A stretch of 64,000 bases of DNA from Nitrosovibrio sp. Nv6 (GTDB taxonomy: Bacteria > Pseudomonadota > Gammaproteobacteria > Burkholderiales > Nitrosomonadaceae): NCBI RefSeq assembly GCF_900110495.1, contig NZ_FODX01000006.1:124001-188000 (forward strand), read 5' to 3'. This document shows positions 40,241 to 52,475 of the stretch, piece by piece. Positions within the stretch are counted from its first letter, which is position 1. Each line of letters starts with the position of its first letter. Under the pieces are notes generated by a model. It searched no databases and was not told the DNA's origin. It saw nothing but the letters and a program-made list of their open reading frames with translations. The translations under genes were made by a program, and so were the position numbers.

Positions 40241-41968
40241 CTATAGATTTCTGACACGGGGATTACTTCCCAACTCTTGCCTCGGATCGACGGAAACCTC
40301 AATCAGCATGGACCGGGCTGGCGGTTTTTCGAGTTTATTTAGTATTCCGTTAAGGTTCGATAAATCAGTTTTCAGCTTTTCTGCTTCCCAGCCAGAAGCA
40401 CGTGCAATCGCACAGTAATCCAACGAATAGAGCTGTGAGTGATAATACTCATTCGGCACATCTGGAATAATTTTGGACAGCCCTTGCTCAACAATAGAAT
40501 AATTTGCATTGTTAAACAGGAACAACACAACGCCAATTTCTCTTGCTTCGCCAAGGCAGCCAGCAAATAGCCGGAAACAACCATCGCCGCTAAATAAAAA
40601 TACCGTTTTTTGTGGAGCAGCAAGCCTGGCACCAATAGCGGCGCCATAAGCGCCCCCCATAGCGGAACCTCGATACAGCGAGTAGAACTGGATATTGTTG
40701 TTAGGCCGCTGCGTGACGTACTGGCGGTCCTTATAGGCTAAACAGACGTCATCAATACCGATACTGTCAATAGGCCACCAACTATCAAGGTGCTGATACA
40801 ACTTGGCAAGGTCAGTGTAGTCTTTTCCTGGCAGGGGCAGCGCGCCGGTATTTAACTCTTTGGGAGCAGGTGAAGCATGTTTATTGTGAAATGACTGCTG
40901 TTCGATGGCCTCAATAATGGCACATAGAGTTATGTCAAGCGGCGCGTAGAAATGTTGATATGCGCCTCGCGAGACGTGGCTGAAACCATTATCGATGTGA
41001 CCGTAAGCGTCTCTGATATTGGTAATAAAAAAAGTATGAGCTGCGGAGATTTTTTGCAGATTGATGGTATATTCATCGGGGCAAACGCCAATAGCCAGCA
41101 ACACATCGTTTTCACCCAGTGATTGCCAGAGCGTTAACGCCCGATCATTGCCCCCAAATGAAATATAGCCGTACCCATAGGGATTGGTTCGACAGACCGC
41201 GTTTGCACCATTGATGCTCCAGACGATCGGCGCTCGAAGTTTGGCACACAGCTGAGTGGTCAGGTAATTTGCATCAGGATAACGTGCGAGTTCTTCTCCT
41301 GCGAGAACCACAACCCGGCGGCCTGCGCTGGCCTGACGGAAGGCTTCAATAAAAGGAGCCGGATTGGCAACAGCCATTTGCTGCTCAGTAGCAGGTGGCC
41401 TGTGGTCTGGCGATGGAGAAGTCAACACTTCATGAATTAGCACTAACACGACGGGTTTACTGTTATTCAGCTGCACCTTTGCTTGCGTAAGCTTTTCTGT
41501 CAGCGTGGCCGTATTGTCGAGCACGAAAACGGAATTGGGTAATTCAGCCTGCAGTTGCTGAACGATATTACTACCGTAGAGGGAAGTATCCTGCAACGGG
41601 CAATATCCTTCGGTCCCGGCTCTGCAAATCGGAACCAGGTATACGGCTGGAATATCATGCAATTTGGCATCAGTTAACCCGCAGCTAAGCAGCTTGGTTG
41701 CCGCACCCATGGTGGCAATTGCAGCAGCTATTCTACCACTGGCCAAGTAATAACCCAGAGGGACGAAGCCGGCACTGTATTCACCAAGACTAAGAAATTC
41801 GGCCACATTATTGCGCTGGTGCGGTTTAAAAGGCGATAAATATTTCAAGAAATGGAACACACCACCGCCGGTGACACCACTATACAAATCCACGCCCCAT
41901 TCAGTCAGAGTAGTCAGCAAAAACTCATACCCAGTGTCCTCGAAGTTGCGTTCTGGTGGCTTCATCAT
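40241..41968 (-). CDS. Thiamine-diphosphate-dependent enzyme of unknown specificity
   Basis: A 575-residue protein of the acetolactate-synthase/decarboxylase superfamily. The N-terminal PYR domain has GVDLYSGVTGGGVFHFLKYL and, at the position of the cofactor-activating glutamate, EFLSLGEYSAGFVPLGYYLA. The C-terminal PP domain has the ThDP motif starting FLFSGDGCFRLFAGCLGEAR and ending FNNANYSIVEQG. The middle domain is short and lacks an obvious FAD site. It could be a 2-oxoacid decarboxylase or a carboligase, but I cannot match it to one; the family's usual GDGS is GDGC here. No biosynthetic partner genes are nearby except the MEKHLA protein. Confidence 0.75.
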   Translation of the reverse strand: MMKPPERNFEDTGYEFLLTTLTEWGVDLYSGVTGGGVFHFLKYLSPFKPHQRNNVAEFLSLGEYSAGFVPLGYYLASGRIAAAIATMGAATKLLSCGLTDAKLHDIPAVYLVPICRAGTEGYCPLQDTSLYGSNIVQQLQAELPNSVFVLDNTATLTEKLTQAKVQLNNSKPVVLVLIHEVLTSPSPDHRPPATEQQMAVANPAPFIEAFRQASAGRRVVVLAGEELARYPDANYLTTQLCAKLRAPIVWSINGANAVCRTNPYGYGYISFGGNDRALTLWQSLGENDVLLAIGVCPDEYTINLQKISAAHTFFITNIRDAYGHIDNGFSHVSRGAYQHFYAPLDITLCAIIEAIEQQSFHNKHASPAPKELNTGALPLPGKDYTDLAKLYQHLDSWWPIDSIGIDDVCLAYKDRQYVTQRPNNNIQFYSLYRGSAMGGAYGAAIGARLAAPQKTVFLFSGDGCFRLFAGCLGEAREIGVVLFLFNNANYSIVEQGLSKIIPDVPNEYYHSQLYSLDYCAIARASGWEAEKLKTDLSNLNGILNKLEKPPARSMLIEVSVDPRQELGSNPRVRNL

Positions 41969-42416
41969 GGGCCTCGAAAAAATAAACAGTTTGTATTTCT
42001 CTGCTTACAGTTGAGCCAAGCGTCCTTTCTTGATCATGTGCATGGGAACAAGTCTGTCGACATCTAGTAGCAATATTTTTAAAGAAAGTATGTGATCGAA
42101 CCTGAGGGAAGCGAATTTACGGAAAATTTGGACTCGACTCTGGGCTCAGCCTTCCCTTGATGCGCTACTGCTCGTTCTTTAACTAGCGGTGTATTCATCT
42201 TCATTATCTCCCTCTGCAGTTTGTCGCTTTGCATCCCTGTTTGAAGACGATGTTTGGGGAAGCTCAGTGCTCCTCAGCGAAGAAATTTAAACCTGTTGGC
42301 TAATGTTTTTTGACGTTGATTGTTGAATGTCGATTGTTGATTGAGAAAAAATACTGTCGCCACCCAGTAAAACCTACTGCCCTACGCGCGAAGTAGGTTA
42401 AATATTTGGCAGGAGT
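41969..42416. other. Intergenic region with a weak minus-strand terminator
   Basis: About 450 bases between the ThDP enzyme and the exported cytochrome-like genes, all on the minus strand. Around 42300-42350 the words ATTGTTGA are repeated. Near 42369-42399 a hairpin with stem AACCTACT/AGTAGGTT is followed on the minus strand by four T residues and could end the upstream three-gene transcript. No further gene is supported. Confidence 0.45.
42369..42399 (-). terminator. Possible terminator of the cytochrome-like operon
   Basis: An 8-bp inverted repeat (AACCTACT / AGTAGGTT) with a 13-base GC-rich loop lies about 18 bases after the stop of the last gene and is followed by only a short T-run. 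It is weaker than the atp terminator. Confidence 0.4.
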
Positions 42417-43841
42417 TTATTTTTTGTTAGTTGTGCCACCAGGAAGATACGCGCGAAGGGCCAGAAGCCAACTGAAGTCCGCGCCAGCACGCTGAGCACC
42501 TTGATGGCAATTCATGCAGCTATCATACTGGTGAAAAGTTTCCATTGTAATGTTTGCTAACTGGCATTCGGGGAATGGCATGCCGCCTGCCTGTACCGGA
42601 GTTCCATCCTCGCAGCCAAAATCATTATCTGTGGGCGTTTTTGCGGAGATAGACGGCAGCTGCGGCCACTGGCTGCCAATCAATTGATAGTTCGCCCATA
42701 CCGTACCTTTTAATAACTCGCGATACATCTTATTCATACCCGTCGTCGAATAATCGGTCGCGTTGGCAATGGGTTTGGGTGTATCGGGAATCTGGCTGAG
42801 GCGTACCACATTAATCGGTTCCGGATTAAAATCGTTCACCTCGGGCACGCGGCTAGAGCCTGGATGAGCTGCAGGGTTTGCGCGCAATACTCCCGGGTAT
42901 TTTTTGTAAAGCTCCGGATCGTAATAGGAAGGCGGCATATCTGCCGGCGTTGATGGATCTTCCCCTAAATTATCTACTTGCTCAAACGTCGCCCACACCC
43001 ACTGGGGAAAATCCGGCGTTTTTTGCGCGATATGAAAACCCACTAGCCCAACGGTGGTTGCTTCACAATCGCATATAATCATGCTGTTGTGTTTATCGGA
43101 GCAGGTGTCGGGAATAGACACCAACGCATTCTCCAAAGTAAAAAAACGACTGTGAAATTTTTTGTCGACTTTTTTCAAATCGCGCCATGCGGCTTTAATT
43201 TCGATGACCCCGGTAGTGTCTTTGCCATTGCCCGAAGGTAGGGTAATACCATCGCTCGGCCAATTGGCTTTGTTGTAGTAGCCGTGGTCGCGAATAAAAT
43301 CGTATTCCACTTTATTGGCGCGCACTTCGTATCGAGTGAATAAACCGGTTTGATCCGGCAGGGGACCACCAAAGGCTTGATCGAGCTCGTCGGCTACTGA
43401 TGTGAATTTTGAACCGGTAACCAACACGGGGCGTTTATCACCCGCCTTAATATTGCGGCAAACTGCCGTGCCGTTATCTTGTTGCCAACCGATAGGTTTA
43501 TCGCCATTTTGGGGGAATAAATCAAAGGCGGATTTCCAACCGAGCCATACCGGTTGTAAATCTTTTTCATATCTTCCGAACACGCTCGGGTCGCCGGGCT
43601 TGTAGGGGGCTCCATGAGAATCCACCTTGCTCGGCCACATGAGTGCGATAAAGTTTTGCCAGCTGAAATAATCAAAATAAGGGCGTTTAACAACGCCGGA
43701 TGCCGCGAAGCGGTGGGCAGGTACTTCATTTAAATGCTGACCTCTAACCATTGGTTTGAGATCTTTGTAAAGATTGTCTGCAGCAAAACTTGGGCAAGTC
43801 ACCGCCACGAGCACGCTGAGTCCGATAAGTAGCTTTTTCAT
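42417..43841 (-). CDS. Exported mono-CxxCH (cytochrome c-like) protein B
   Basis: A 474-residue protein with a Sec signal peptide (MKKLLIGLSVLVAVTCPSFA, cleavage after SFA) and a single heme-c attachment motif CMNCH near the C-terminus. The long middle has FDYFSWQNFIALMWPSKVDS and WLGWKSAFDLFP. I know it only as an uncharacterised bacterial family with a CxxCH end. Its start codon overlaps the stop of the related gene upstream by one base (TAATG), so the two are translationally coupled. It is expected in the periplasm. No second heme site or catalytic motif is evident. Confidence 0.72.
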   Translation of the reverse strand: MKKLLIGLSVLVAVTCPSFAADNLYKDLKPMVRGQHLNEVPAHRFAASGVVKRPYFDYFSWQNFIALMWPSKVDSHGAPYKPGDPSVFGRYEKDLQPVWLGWKSAFDLFPQNGDKPIGWQQDNGTAVCRNIKAGDKRPVLVTGSKFTSVADELDQAFGGPLPDQTGLFTRYEVRANKVEYDFIRDHGYYNKANWPSDGITLPSGNGKDTTGVIEIKAAWRDLKKVDKKFHSRFFTLENALVSIPDTCSDKHNSMIICDCEATTVGLVGFHIAQKTPDFPQWVWATFEQVDNLGEDPSTPADMPPSYYDPELYKKYPGVLRANPAAHPGSSRVPEVNDFNPEPINVVRLSQIPDTPKPIANATDYSTTGMNKMYRELLKGTVWANYQLIGSQWPQLPSISAKTPTDNDFGCEDGTPVQAGGMPFPECQLANITMETFHQYDSCMNCHQGAQRAGADFSWLLALRAYLPGGTTNKK

Positions 43842-45220
43842 TATTTATCCTCACAAGCAACGGCTTTACCATTGGCTTTGAATAGCGCCCACTCTTGCAA
43901 CGCAATTTGCATTTGCAGTGAGGTATCCAGGTTCATCGTATTGGCGTAATTGCCTCCGGTGTAATTTTGCGGGAATTGAATCGTTTGGAAATATTCGACG
44001 TTGTCCTGACTGTATTTTTCACATAAGCCTTCGAACCCAAATACCGGTGGACTATAAGCACCTTTTGCAAACGTATAACCTGCTTGATTGGCAAAGGCGC
44101 CACTATGGCAAGACAAGCATGAGCTCTGTCTATTATCGACCGGGCCCGCCAAACGGCCATTGCAACCAAAGTGTTCAAACGTGCTGATCGATCTATTAAG
44201 TACACTTTGGCGCGCTGTGATCGATTCTGCTTTCGGCACAGCAGGGAACGTCCAGGGGTCAGCGCCCCATTGCAAACCAACGGGTTGTAAGTTATCCCAC
44301 AGAGTTTTGCCTGCACCATCCACATACGCGAAAGTGCCGTAGACCCAACGGCTAGGTGAGCGTTGATCGACAACAGCAACATCTACTTGCACCAGGCGCA
44401 CTTCTTGCACTTCGCGTTTACATAAAAACTGATTATTTACTTCACGATGGCGATCCGCTTGCCAGACCGGACTGGCTTTCAAGTAGGGAACATCATCGGG
44501 CGTGGCAGTGGTGAATAAAAATTTGACGACGACTGTGCCTTCGATAAATGGCATGCCTTTGGTGGACGTGATGCCGTTCACTGTTTCAATGTTGGGCGTG
44601 CCTTTTTTGCTCCAACTTTGGCCGATGGTATAGCCGCCAATTTTGTTGTACATCCCTACTGCCCAGGTCTCAAAACCGGGTTGGTCGCCTGTTTTTGAAT
44701 TAGGTAAGGCATGCAGGCCTTGCCTTTTTTCACCGTAAAAATCGCTAATCACCGCAGTGCGTTCGTTCGTTAATCCATGAACATATTCCCGGCCGGTTCT
44801 GGTGTCATAGGCCATCCAGGGAATATGAAACCATTGAGTTTCGCCATTAACACTGGTTTTAAATCCTTCTTGATTATTGAGATCGAAGGTTTGACCTTTT
44901 TTTACATAATCCAGAATAGCCTTAATGTATTGATTGTAAACACTGTTGTTTTTCCATGACGGTACGCCGGCGTCTGAAAAATCGGCTTTCATCGGCAAAT
45001 TAATCGCCAGCCATGGGCAATCCTTGGTGCTGCACGCAGCGGGTTTTTGTTTAGGATAATCATGGCTCAATTCGAAAATTGGGCCTTTCCAATTATTTGG
45101 CGCCAAGTAAACAGCGTCCCGGTATGCCAGGGTTTTTGCGTTTTCGGCAAGGGCACCACTGGCAGCAACGCTGCATACTAAAGCAATGAGAGCTCGTTTC
45201 ATCAAACGATCCTTATTCAA
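43841..45220 (-). CDS. Exported mono-CxxCH (cytochrome c-like) protein A
   Basis: A 459-residue exported protein with a signal peptide (cleavage near SGALA) and one CLSCH motif at about residue 375. It shares its layout with protein B: a large N-terminal region with ETQWFHIPWMAYDTRTGREY and a C-terminal heme motif, then a tail with many aromatic residues. The proteins are probably distant paralogues. It lies 14 bp after the nucleoside hydrolase gene and overlaps protein B, so the three form one operon. Substrate and redox partner are unknown. Confidence 0.72.
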   Translation of the reverse strand: MNKDRLMKRALIALVCSVAASGALAENAKTLAYRDAVYLAPNNWKGPIFELSHDYPKQKPAACSTKDCPWLAINLPMKADFSDAGVPSWKNNSVYNQYIKAILDYVKKGQTFDLNNQEGFKTSVNGETQWFHIPWMAYDTRTGREYVHGLTNERTAVISDFYGEKRQGLHALPNSKTGDQPGFETWAVGMYNKIGGYTIGQSWSKKGTPNIETVNGITSTKGMPFIEGTVVVKFLFTTATPDDVPYLKASPVWQADRHREVNNQFLCKREVQEVRLVQVDVAVVDQRSPSRWVYGTFAYVDGAGKTLWDNLQPVGLQWGADPWTFPAVPKAESITARQSVLNRSISTFEHFGCNGRLAGPVDNRQSSCLSCHSGAFANQAGYTFAKGAYSPPVFGFEGLCEKYSQDNVEYFQTIQFPQNYTGGNYANTMNLDTSLQMQIALQEWALFKANGKAVACEDK

Positions 45221-45234
45221 AATGAGTAATATTG

Positions 45235-46257
45235 TTAGCGTGCGATGATGTTCAAAAAGGTTTGATATACAGCCTGCGGGTTTGCAGTGAGCGCGACATT
45301 AACGGCGTGTCCGTTGTTTTCATCCACAATGAGCATGCCGGATTTATCATCTTCTTCATCCAGCTCCTGTTCGATTCTAAGTACAAAGGTTTGAGCAGTT
45401 ACCAGTGTCGGATCAACCAATACACAAGCGGCCAGTGGGTCCCAAAAATCCAGATACTTACCTATGCCTTGGTTAATCGTGTCGCTCGCTAATACTTGCG
45501 TGAGGAAGGTGGCGACAGGGTTGTTGATCTGTGCAAGTTGCGCAGCAAACTGTGTGGTAATTGGTACCTGTGAGGTTGCATTGAGTGCAACCAGCGTAAT
45601 GGGTGTGCCGCTGGAAAAGATTTCTTGTGCCCCACGCGGGTCGATGAAAATATTCCATTCGGCGACTTTGTTGGTGTAGTAAGGAGATTCTCCCATCGTT
45701 GCCTGAAGATTGCCTTCAGCGCCGGGTTTTACAAAACACGGCAAGAGGTTGCCGCCCATCATCACGATATGCTCAAGATTTTTACTGAGCGCTGCGCGCA
45801 GTTCTGTATCGGTTTTTGCGCATTCAAATAAGCGCCCCCAATTAGAGCCTCCTCCAATACATAACACGGTGGTTGGTACTGTACTGTTAATAAAGTAATC
45901 GCGTAAAAAATCCTGGGCATCAGCGAGTGGTGGATTGGGGTTTGTGCCGGGGAAGGGCACGTTATTGTGTTGGTCGGCGGCGTTTCTATCGACCCCGGGA
46001 AAGGTGTTGCTGTAACTCATGGGCGCTTTAGCACCGCGTACAACGGGAATTTTCAGTGCGGCTTCATCATCCAGCAAGGTGAGCATATTGCTGACGTTGA
46101 TTGTGCCTGGCGTTAGATGAACATCCCCGGTGCCGGTAACGGTGATGCCTTTTACGCTGATATCGGGATGCTTGAGTAAATAGAGCATCGCCATGTAATC
46201 GTCAAAATCAGCGTCGGTATCAATTAATACCTGGGTTTTTGGTACCGGTTTTTCCAT
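45235..46257 (-). CDS. Inosine-uridine-preferring nucleoside hydrolase family protein
   Basis: A 340-residue protein. The start is placed at ATG 46257 because AAGGA lies about 6 bases before it and the calcium-binding motif follows at once: QVLIDTDADFDDYMAMLYLL (DxDxxxDD). Later GGSNWGRLFECAKTD, VMMGGNLLP and the AEWNIFIDPRGAQEI segment match the IunH fold. The family splits N-glycosidic bonds of nucleosides. No signal peptide is seen, so it should be cytosolic, although its operon partners are exported. The biological substrate may differ from nucleosides. Confidence 0.85.
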   Translation of the reverse strand: MEKPVPKTQVLIDTDADFDDYMAMLYLLKHPDISVKGITVTGTGDVHLTPGTINVSNMLTLLDDEAALKIPVVRGAKAPMSYSNTFPGVDRNAADQHNNVPFPGTNPNPPLADAQDFLRDYFINSTVPTTVLCIGGGSNWGRLFECAKTDTELRAALSKNLEHIVMMGGNLLPCFVKPGAEGNLQATMGESPYYTNKVAEWNIFIDPRGAQEIFSSGTPITLVALNATSQVPITTQFAAQLAQINNPVATFLTQVLASDTINQGIGKYLDFWDPLAACVLVDPTLVTAQTFVLRIEQELDEEDDKSGMLIVDENNGHAVNVALTANPQAVYQTFLNIIAR

Positions 46258-46797
46258 AACGAATCCTTGTCTTTTATTGATTGGATTTAGCAAAGTTCCG
46301 TTTAATCTATCCAAGCCCTGTTCAGCCGGTGAGCTTTGTAAGGCGCCTTTTTATAGCCTGGTCACCTAAAGCTATTTCCAAGTATTGCAGCGGCATGGCT
46401 GAGTGTTCACCATAGAGGATAAGGAACGTCAGCAATGTCGGAAGCAAAGGGGGAAAAGTGGGCTATTTCTCAGAATGGATGCGGAACAGTTGCTCTCGAT
46501 TAACGCACTTCGAATGCAAGGCGCTTATGCTGCGAGGCGGGTCGTCGCACCCGAAAGGTGCTGCGAGAGGCCTTTGTGGTCTCGGTTTTTTCGCTGCGGA
46601 TTTAACTATCGATGTATGGGGGGTGCACAAAATAACCAACGGTAAATGACCTGAAGGCGGCATTCACGTCTGTGCTTACAGAACTGCTTATAGCTGCTGA
46701 AGGCAACCGGGGTTCAGATTGAATCAGCTAAGCTCGACTTAAAAAACTGCAGTAATTCTTGCCGCAATTCCTTAATACCAATCTATTAATAGGCTAG
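46258..46797. other. Intergenic region with no supported gene
   Basis: About 540 bases upstream of the nucleoside hydrolase operon, ending at an IS3 remnant. Short ORFs on both strands have no recognisable domain or ribosome site. The promoter for the minus-strand operon should be here, but no strong match was found. Confidence 0.5.
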
Positions 46798-47189
46798 CTG
46801 ATCATTAACGATGTTGTGACAGTACTCAACAGGATCCGACAGAGCGGACGCGTACCGGGAATTCTGTTTTGCGATAATGGAAGCGAATTCACGAGCCAGA
46901 TTCTCGACCTGTGGGCGTACCACAATAAAGTCAAAATCGAGTTCAGCAGGCCAGGAAAGCCAACCGATAACGCATTCATCGAATCATTCAATGGGACATT
47001 CCGAGACGAATGTCTGAATGCCCACTGTTTGAGTCGCTCAAGGAGGCAAAAATGCAAATCACCACATGGCGGCAGGAATACAATGAGAGCCGTCCTCACA
47101 GGGCGCTTGGAGAAATCGCCCCAGCCGAATTCGCGCGCCGGCACTGGACGAAAGGGGAATCTGATATCGAAAATAGGGCCGACGACTAA
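46798..47189 (+). mobile_element. IS3-family transposase OrfB remnant, frameshifted
   Basis: C-terminal part of an IS3 OrfB integrase core: VVTVLNRIRQSGRVPG, CDNGSEFTS (second catalytic Asp), KPTDNAFIESFNGTFRDECL (catalytic Glu). After NAH one base is missing (TGTTT where TGGTTT is expected, near 47028). The rest continues in another frame as ESLKEAKMQITTWRQEYNES, then RPHRALGEIAPAEFA. The N-terminal half is absent and no inverted repeats were found. Confidence 0.85.
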
Positions 47190-47287
47190 CTCTGGAACTG
47201 GCTACAAAAACCTGGGCCGATCACAGTTTTCCAGAAGGCTCGTGTAAAAACGGATCGAAAAAACATGAAAAGAGAGTGGGGAGAGAG

Positions 47288-48284
47288 ATGACCTTCAAAA
47301 TAATCTGCTGCGACGGGGGCGGTATTGGTGGTTTGATGACCGCTCTGCTGCTACAGGATCTTGACAACCAATTTGGTGTTGTCGCCAAAGCCGACGGCTT
47401 TGCCGGTACCTCAACAGGAGGGCTGATTGCTTTGGGATTGGTCAACAATTCCGATAAACGACATCGTCAGCATTTATGAAACCAAAGGGTCGATCATTTT
47501 CAAGCCTAATGGATGGTTGTTTGAGGAGAAGGAAAAGGAGTGTTTAGCTCCTCAAAGCATCGAAGAGTTTGTATCGGGGCCTGGCAGGTTATCCTGTCAG
47601 TACACGAATTCAGGCCTGATCTCTATCGCCATGGGCCTGTTTGGCAGCAAAAGCCTGAGCGAGGCTAAAAAATACATCGAGATCAATACTGTGCGTTTGT
47701 GGAACGGCAGCTCGTGGGAGCCTGCCACCTTTTCCAATGCGGCCGGCAACGCATACGCCGATGTAATGATGAGGGATGCAGCGCTAGCCACCTCAGCGGC
47801 CCCCACCTATTTCCCGCCGTATCAGATCGACAGCTTGGGATATTTCGCCGATGGTGGCACTTACGCTAATAATCCGAGTATGAGTGCTATTGCCGATGCC
47901 CTGAAAGGCGGACGCGCAGATGCGCTGGGGAATGTACTCGCCCTCTCCCTCGGAACCGGTCTCGTGCCGCAAGGAATTGCCCCTTCCTCCATCTCTGATC
48001 CACTGAACTGGGGCGTGAACTACTGGATGTGGCCCTATGCTTCCAACAATGTGCCTCCCACTGCCCTGATGAACCTAATGATGGACTGCACCTCACGGGC
48101 GGCGACCGTAGAAGCGCAGAATTTGCTGTTGGACAACTTCTGCCGAGGAAATGTCCCGATGCCGGAGGCCATCGGGCTGGACGAGTGGAAGCAGGTGGGC
48201 ACACTGAAGCAATATGCTGCGGCCTATATGAGCTCGGCCCAGTGGCAACAGGTGCGTACCTGGGTTGGTGCGAACTGGCAATAG
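47288..48284 (+). pseudogene. Patatin-like phospholipase, one frameshift
   Basis: Two frames together give a complete patatin of about 330 residues. The first (from ATG 47288, after a GGGGAGAG site) has CCDGGGIGGLMTALLL and GTSTGG, the GxSxG nucleophile serine. Near 47445-47455 the frame changes by one base and continues as IPINDIVSIYETKGSIIF, later YFADGGTYANNPSM with the catalytic Asp of the DGG motif. Patatins hydrolyse acyl esters of lipids. The break is either a real inactivating deletion or a sequencing error. The gene lies between two IS3 remnants, which favours decay. Confidence 0.78.
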
Positions 48285-48297
48285 TTATCGTCCGGCA

Positions 48298-48898
48298 TCC
48301 CAATGTTGTCGGTGGGCTTGCCCGGACGGCTGAAGTCGAGCTCGATGCCGCGCTCTTAGGCCCATTTGTCCATGACCTTGGAGATGAATTCGCTGCCATT
48401 GTCGACTTTGATAATGCGGGGCAAGCCGCGCGTGGTTGCAATGGTGGTTGAGCGTATTCACGACATCGTCTCCTTTCAGGCTCTGGCCCACCTCGATGAC
48501 CAAGCTCTCCGCATATAGTTGTCCACTAGGTCAATGCGCGCAGGCGCTTGCCATCAAACAGGGCATCGGCTACGAAATCCATGCTCCAGATCTGATTGAT
48601 GGCAGTGACAAAGTACTTGGGCTGGCGTAGCCGCGCCGATTTGTTGCGCTTGGGACGCTTGAGCCGTAACGACAGCCCTTCCTCCCGATAAGCCGATAGA
48701 CACGCTTGTGACTGTCCTTGAAGCCTTCCCGCTGCAAAAGGACATGCACCCGCCGGTAGTGCACCCGTGCAGCGGCAATTTCCTTGATGCGCATGAGCAG
48801 AATCGATGAATCACGGGGGCGAGACTTGTAGACGTACACGGTGCGCGACAGCTTGAGCAACACGCATGTCTGCCTCAAGCTGGCGTACGGTTTACTGA
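48298..48898 (-). mobile_element. Second IS3-family transposase remnant, minus strand
   Basis: Reading the minus strand from 48898, the pieces SLRQTCVLLKLSRTVYVYKS, then IKEIAAARVHYRRVHVLLQR, EGFKDSHKRVYRLI and further on IEVGQSLKGDDVVNTLN match an IS3 OrfB N-terminal HTH_21 region and the beginning of the integrase core. Several frame changes are needed (around 48680, 48540 and 48430). The catalytic end of the protein is missing. It abuts the patatin gene's 3' end. Confidence 0.75.
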
Positions 48899-49166
48899 GG
48901 TAGGGTCAAGAGGAAGGCGTGTTCCGGCAACACCATAACCCAAAATTGTCGAAAATATCAAAATCTCGCCTTCATGAAGCATGGTTGAAGGAGGCAGCAT
49001 ACCTCAGGCCTATCGCCCCATCTCCCAAGAGCCGCGAAAAAGCGCGCCAAATATCCGCCAAACTCAAGCAAAATGAGCAACTGCATCTATTCTTAATAAG
49101 GATAGCCGGGTATCTGCCGGGCAGGAAGGCGGGATCCGCAAAACCTGGTATAGAAAACAGCAAACT

Positions 49167-52466
<3,300 letters not shown>

Positions 52467-52475
52467 GATGTATGC

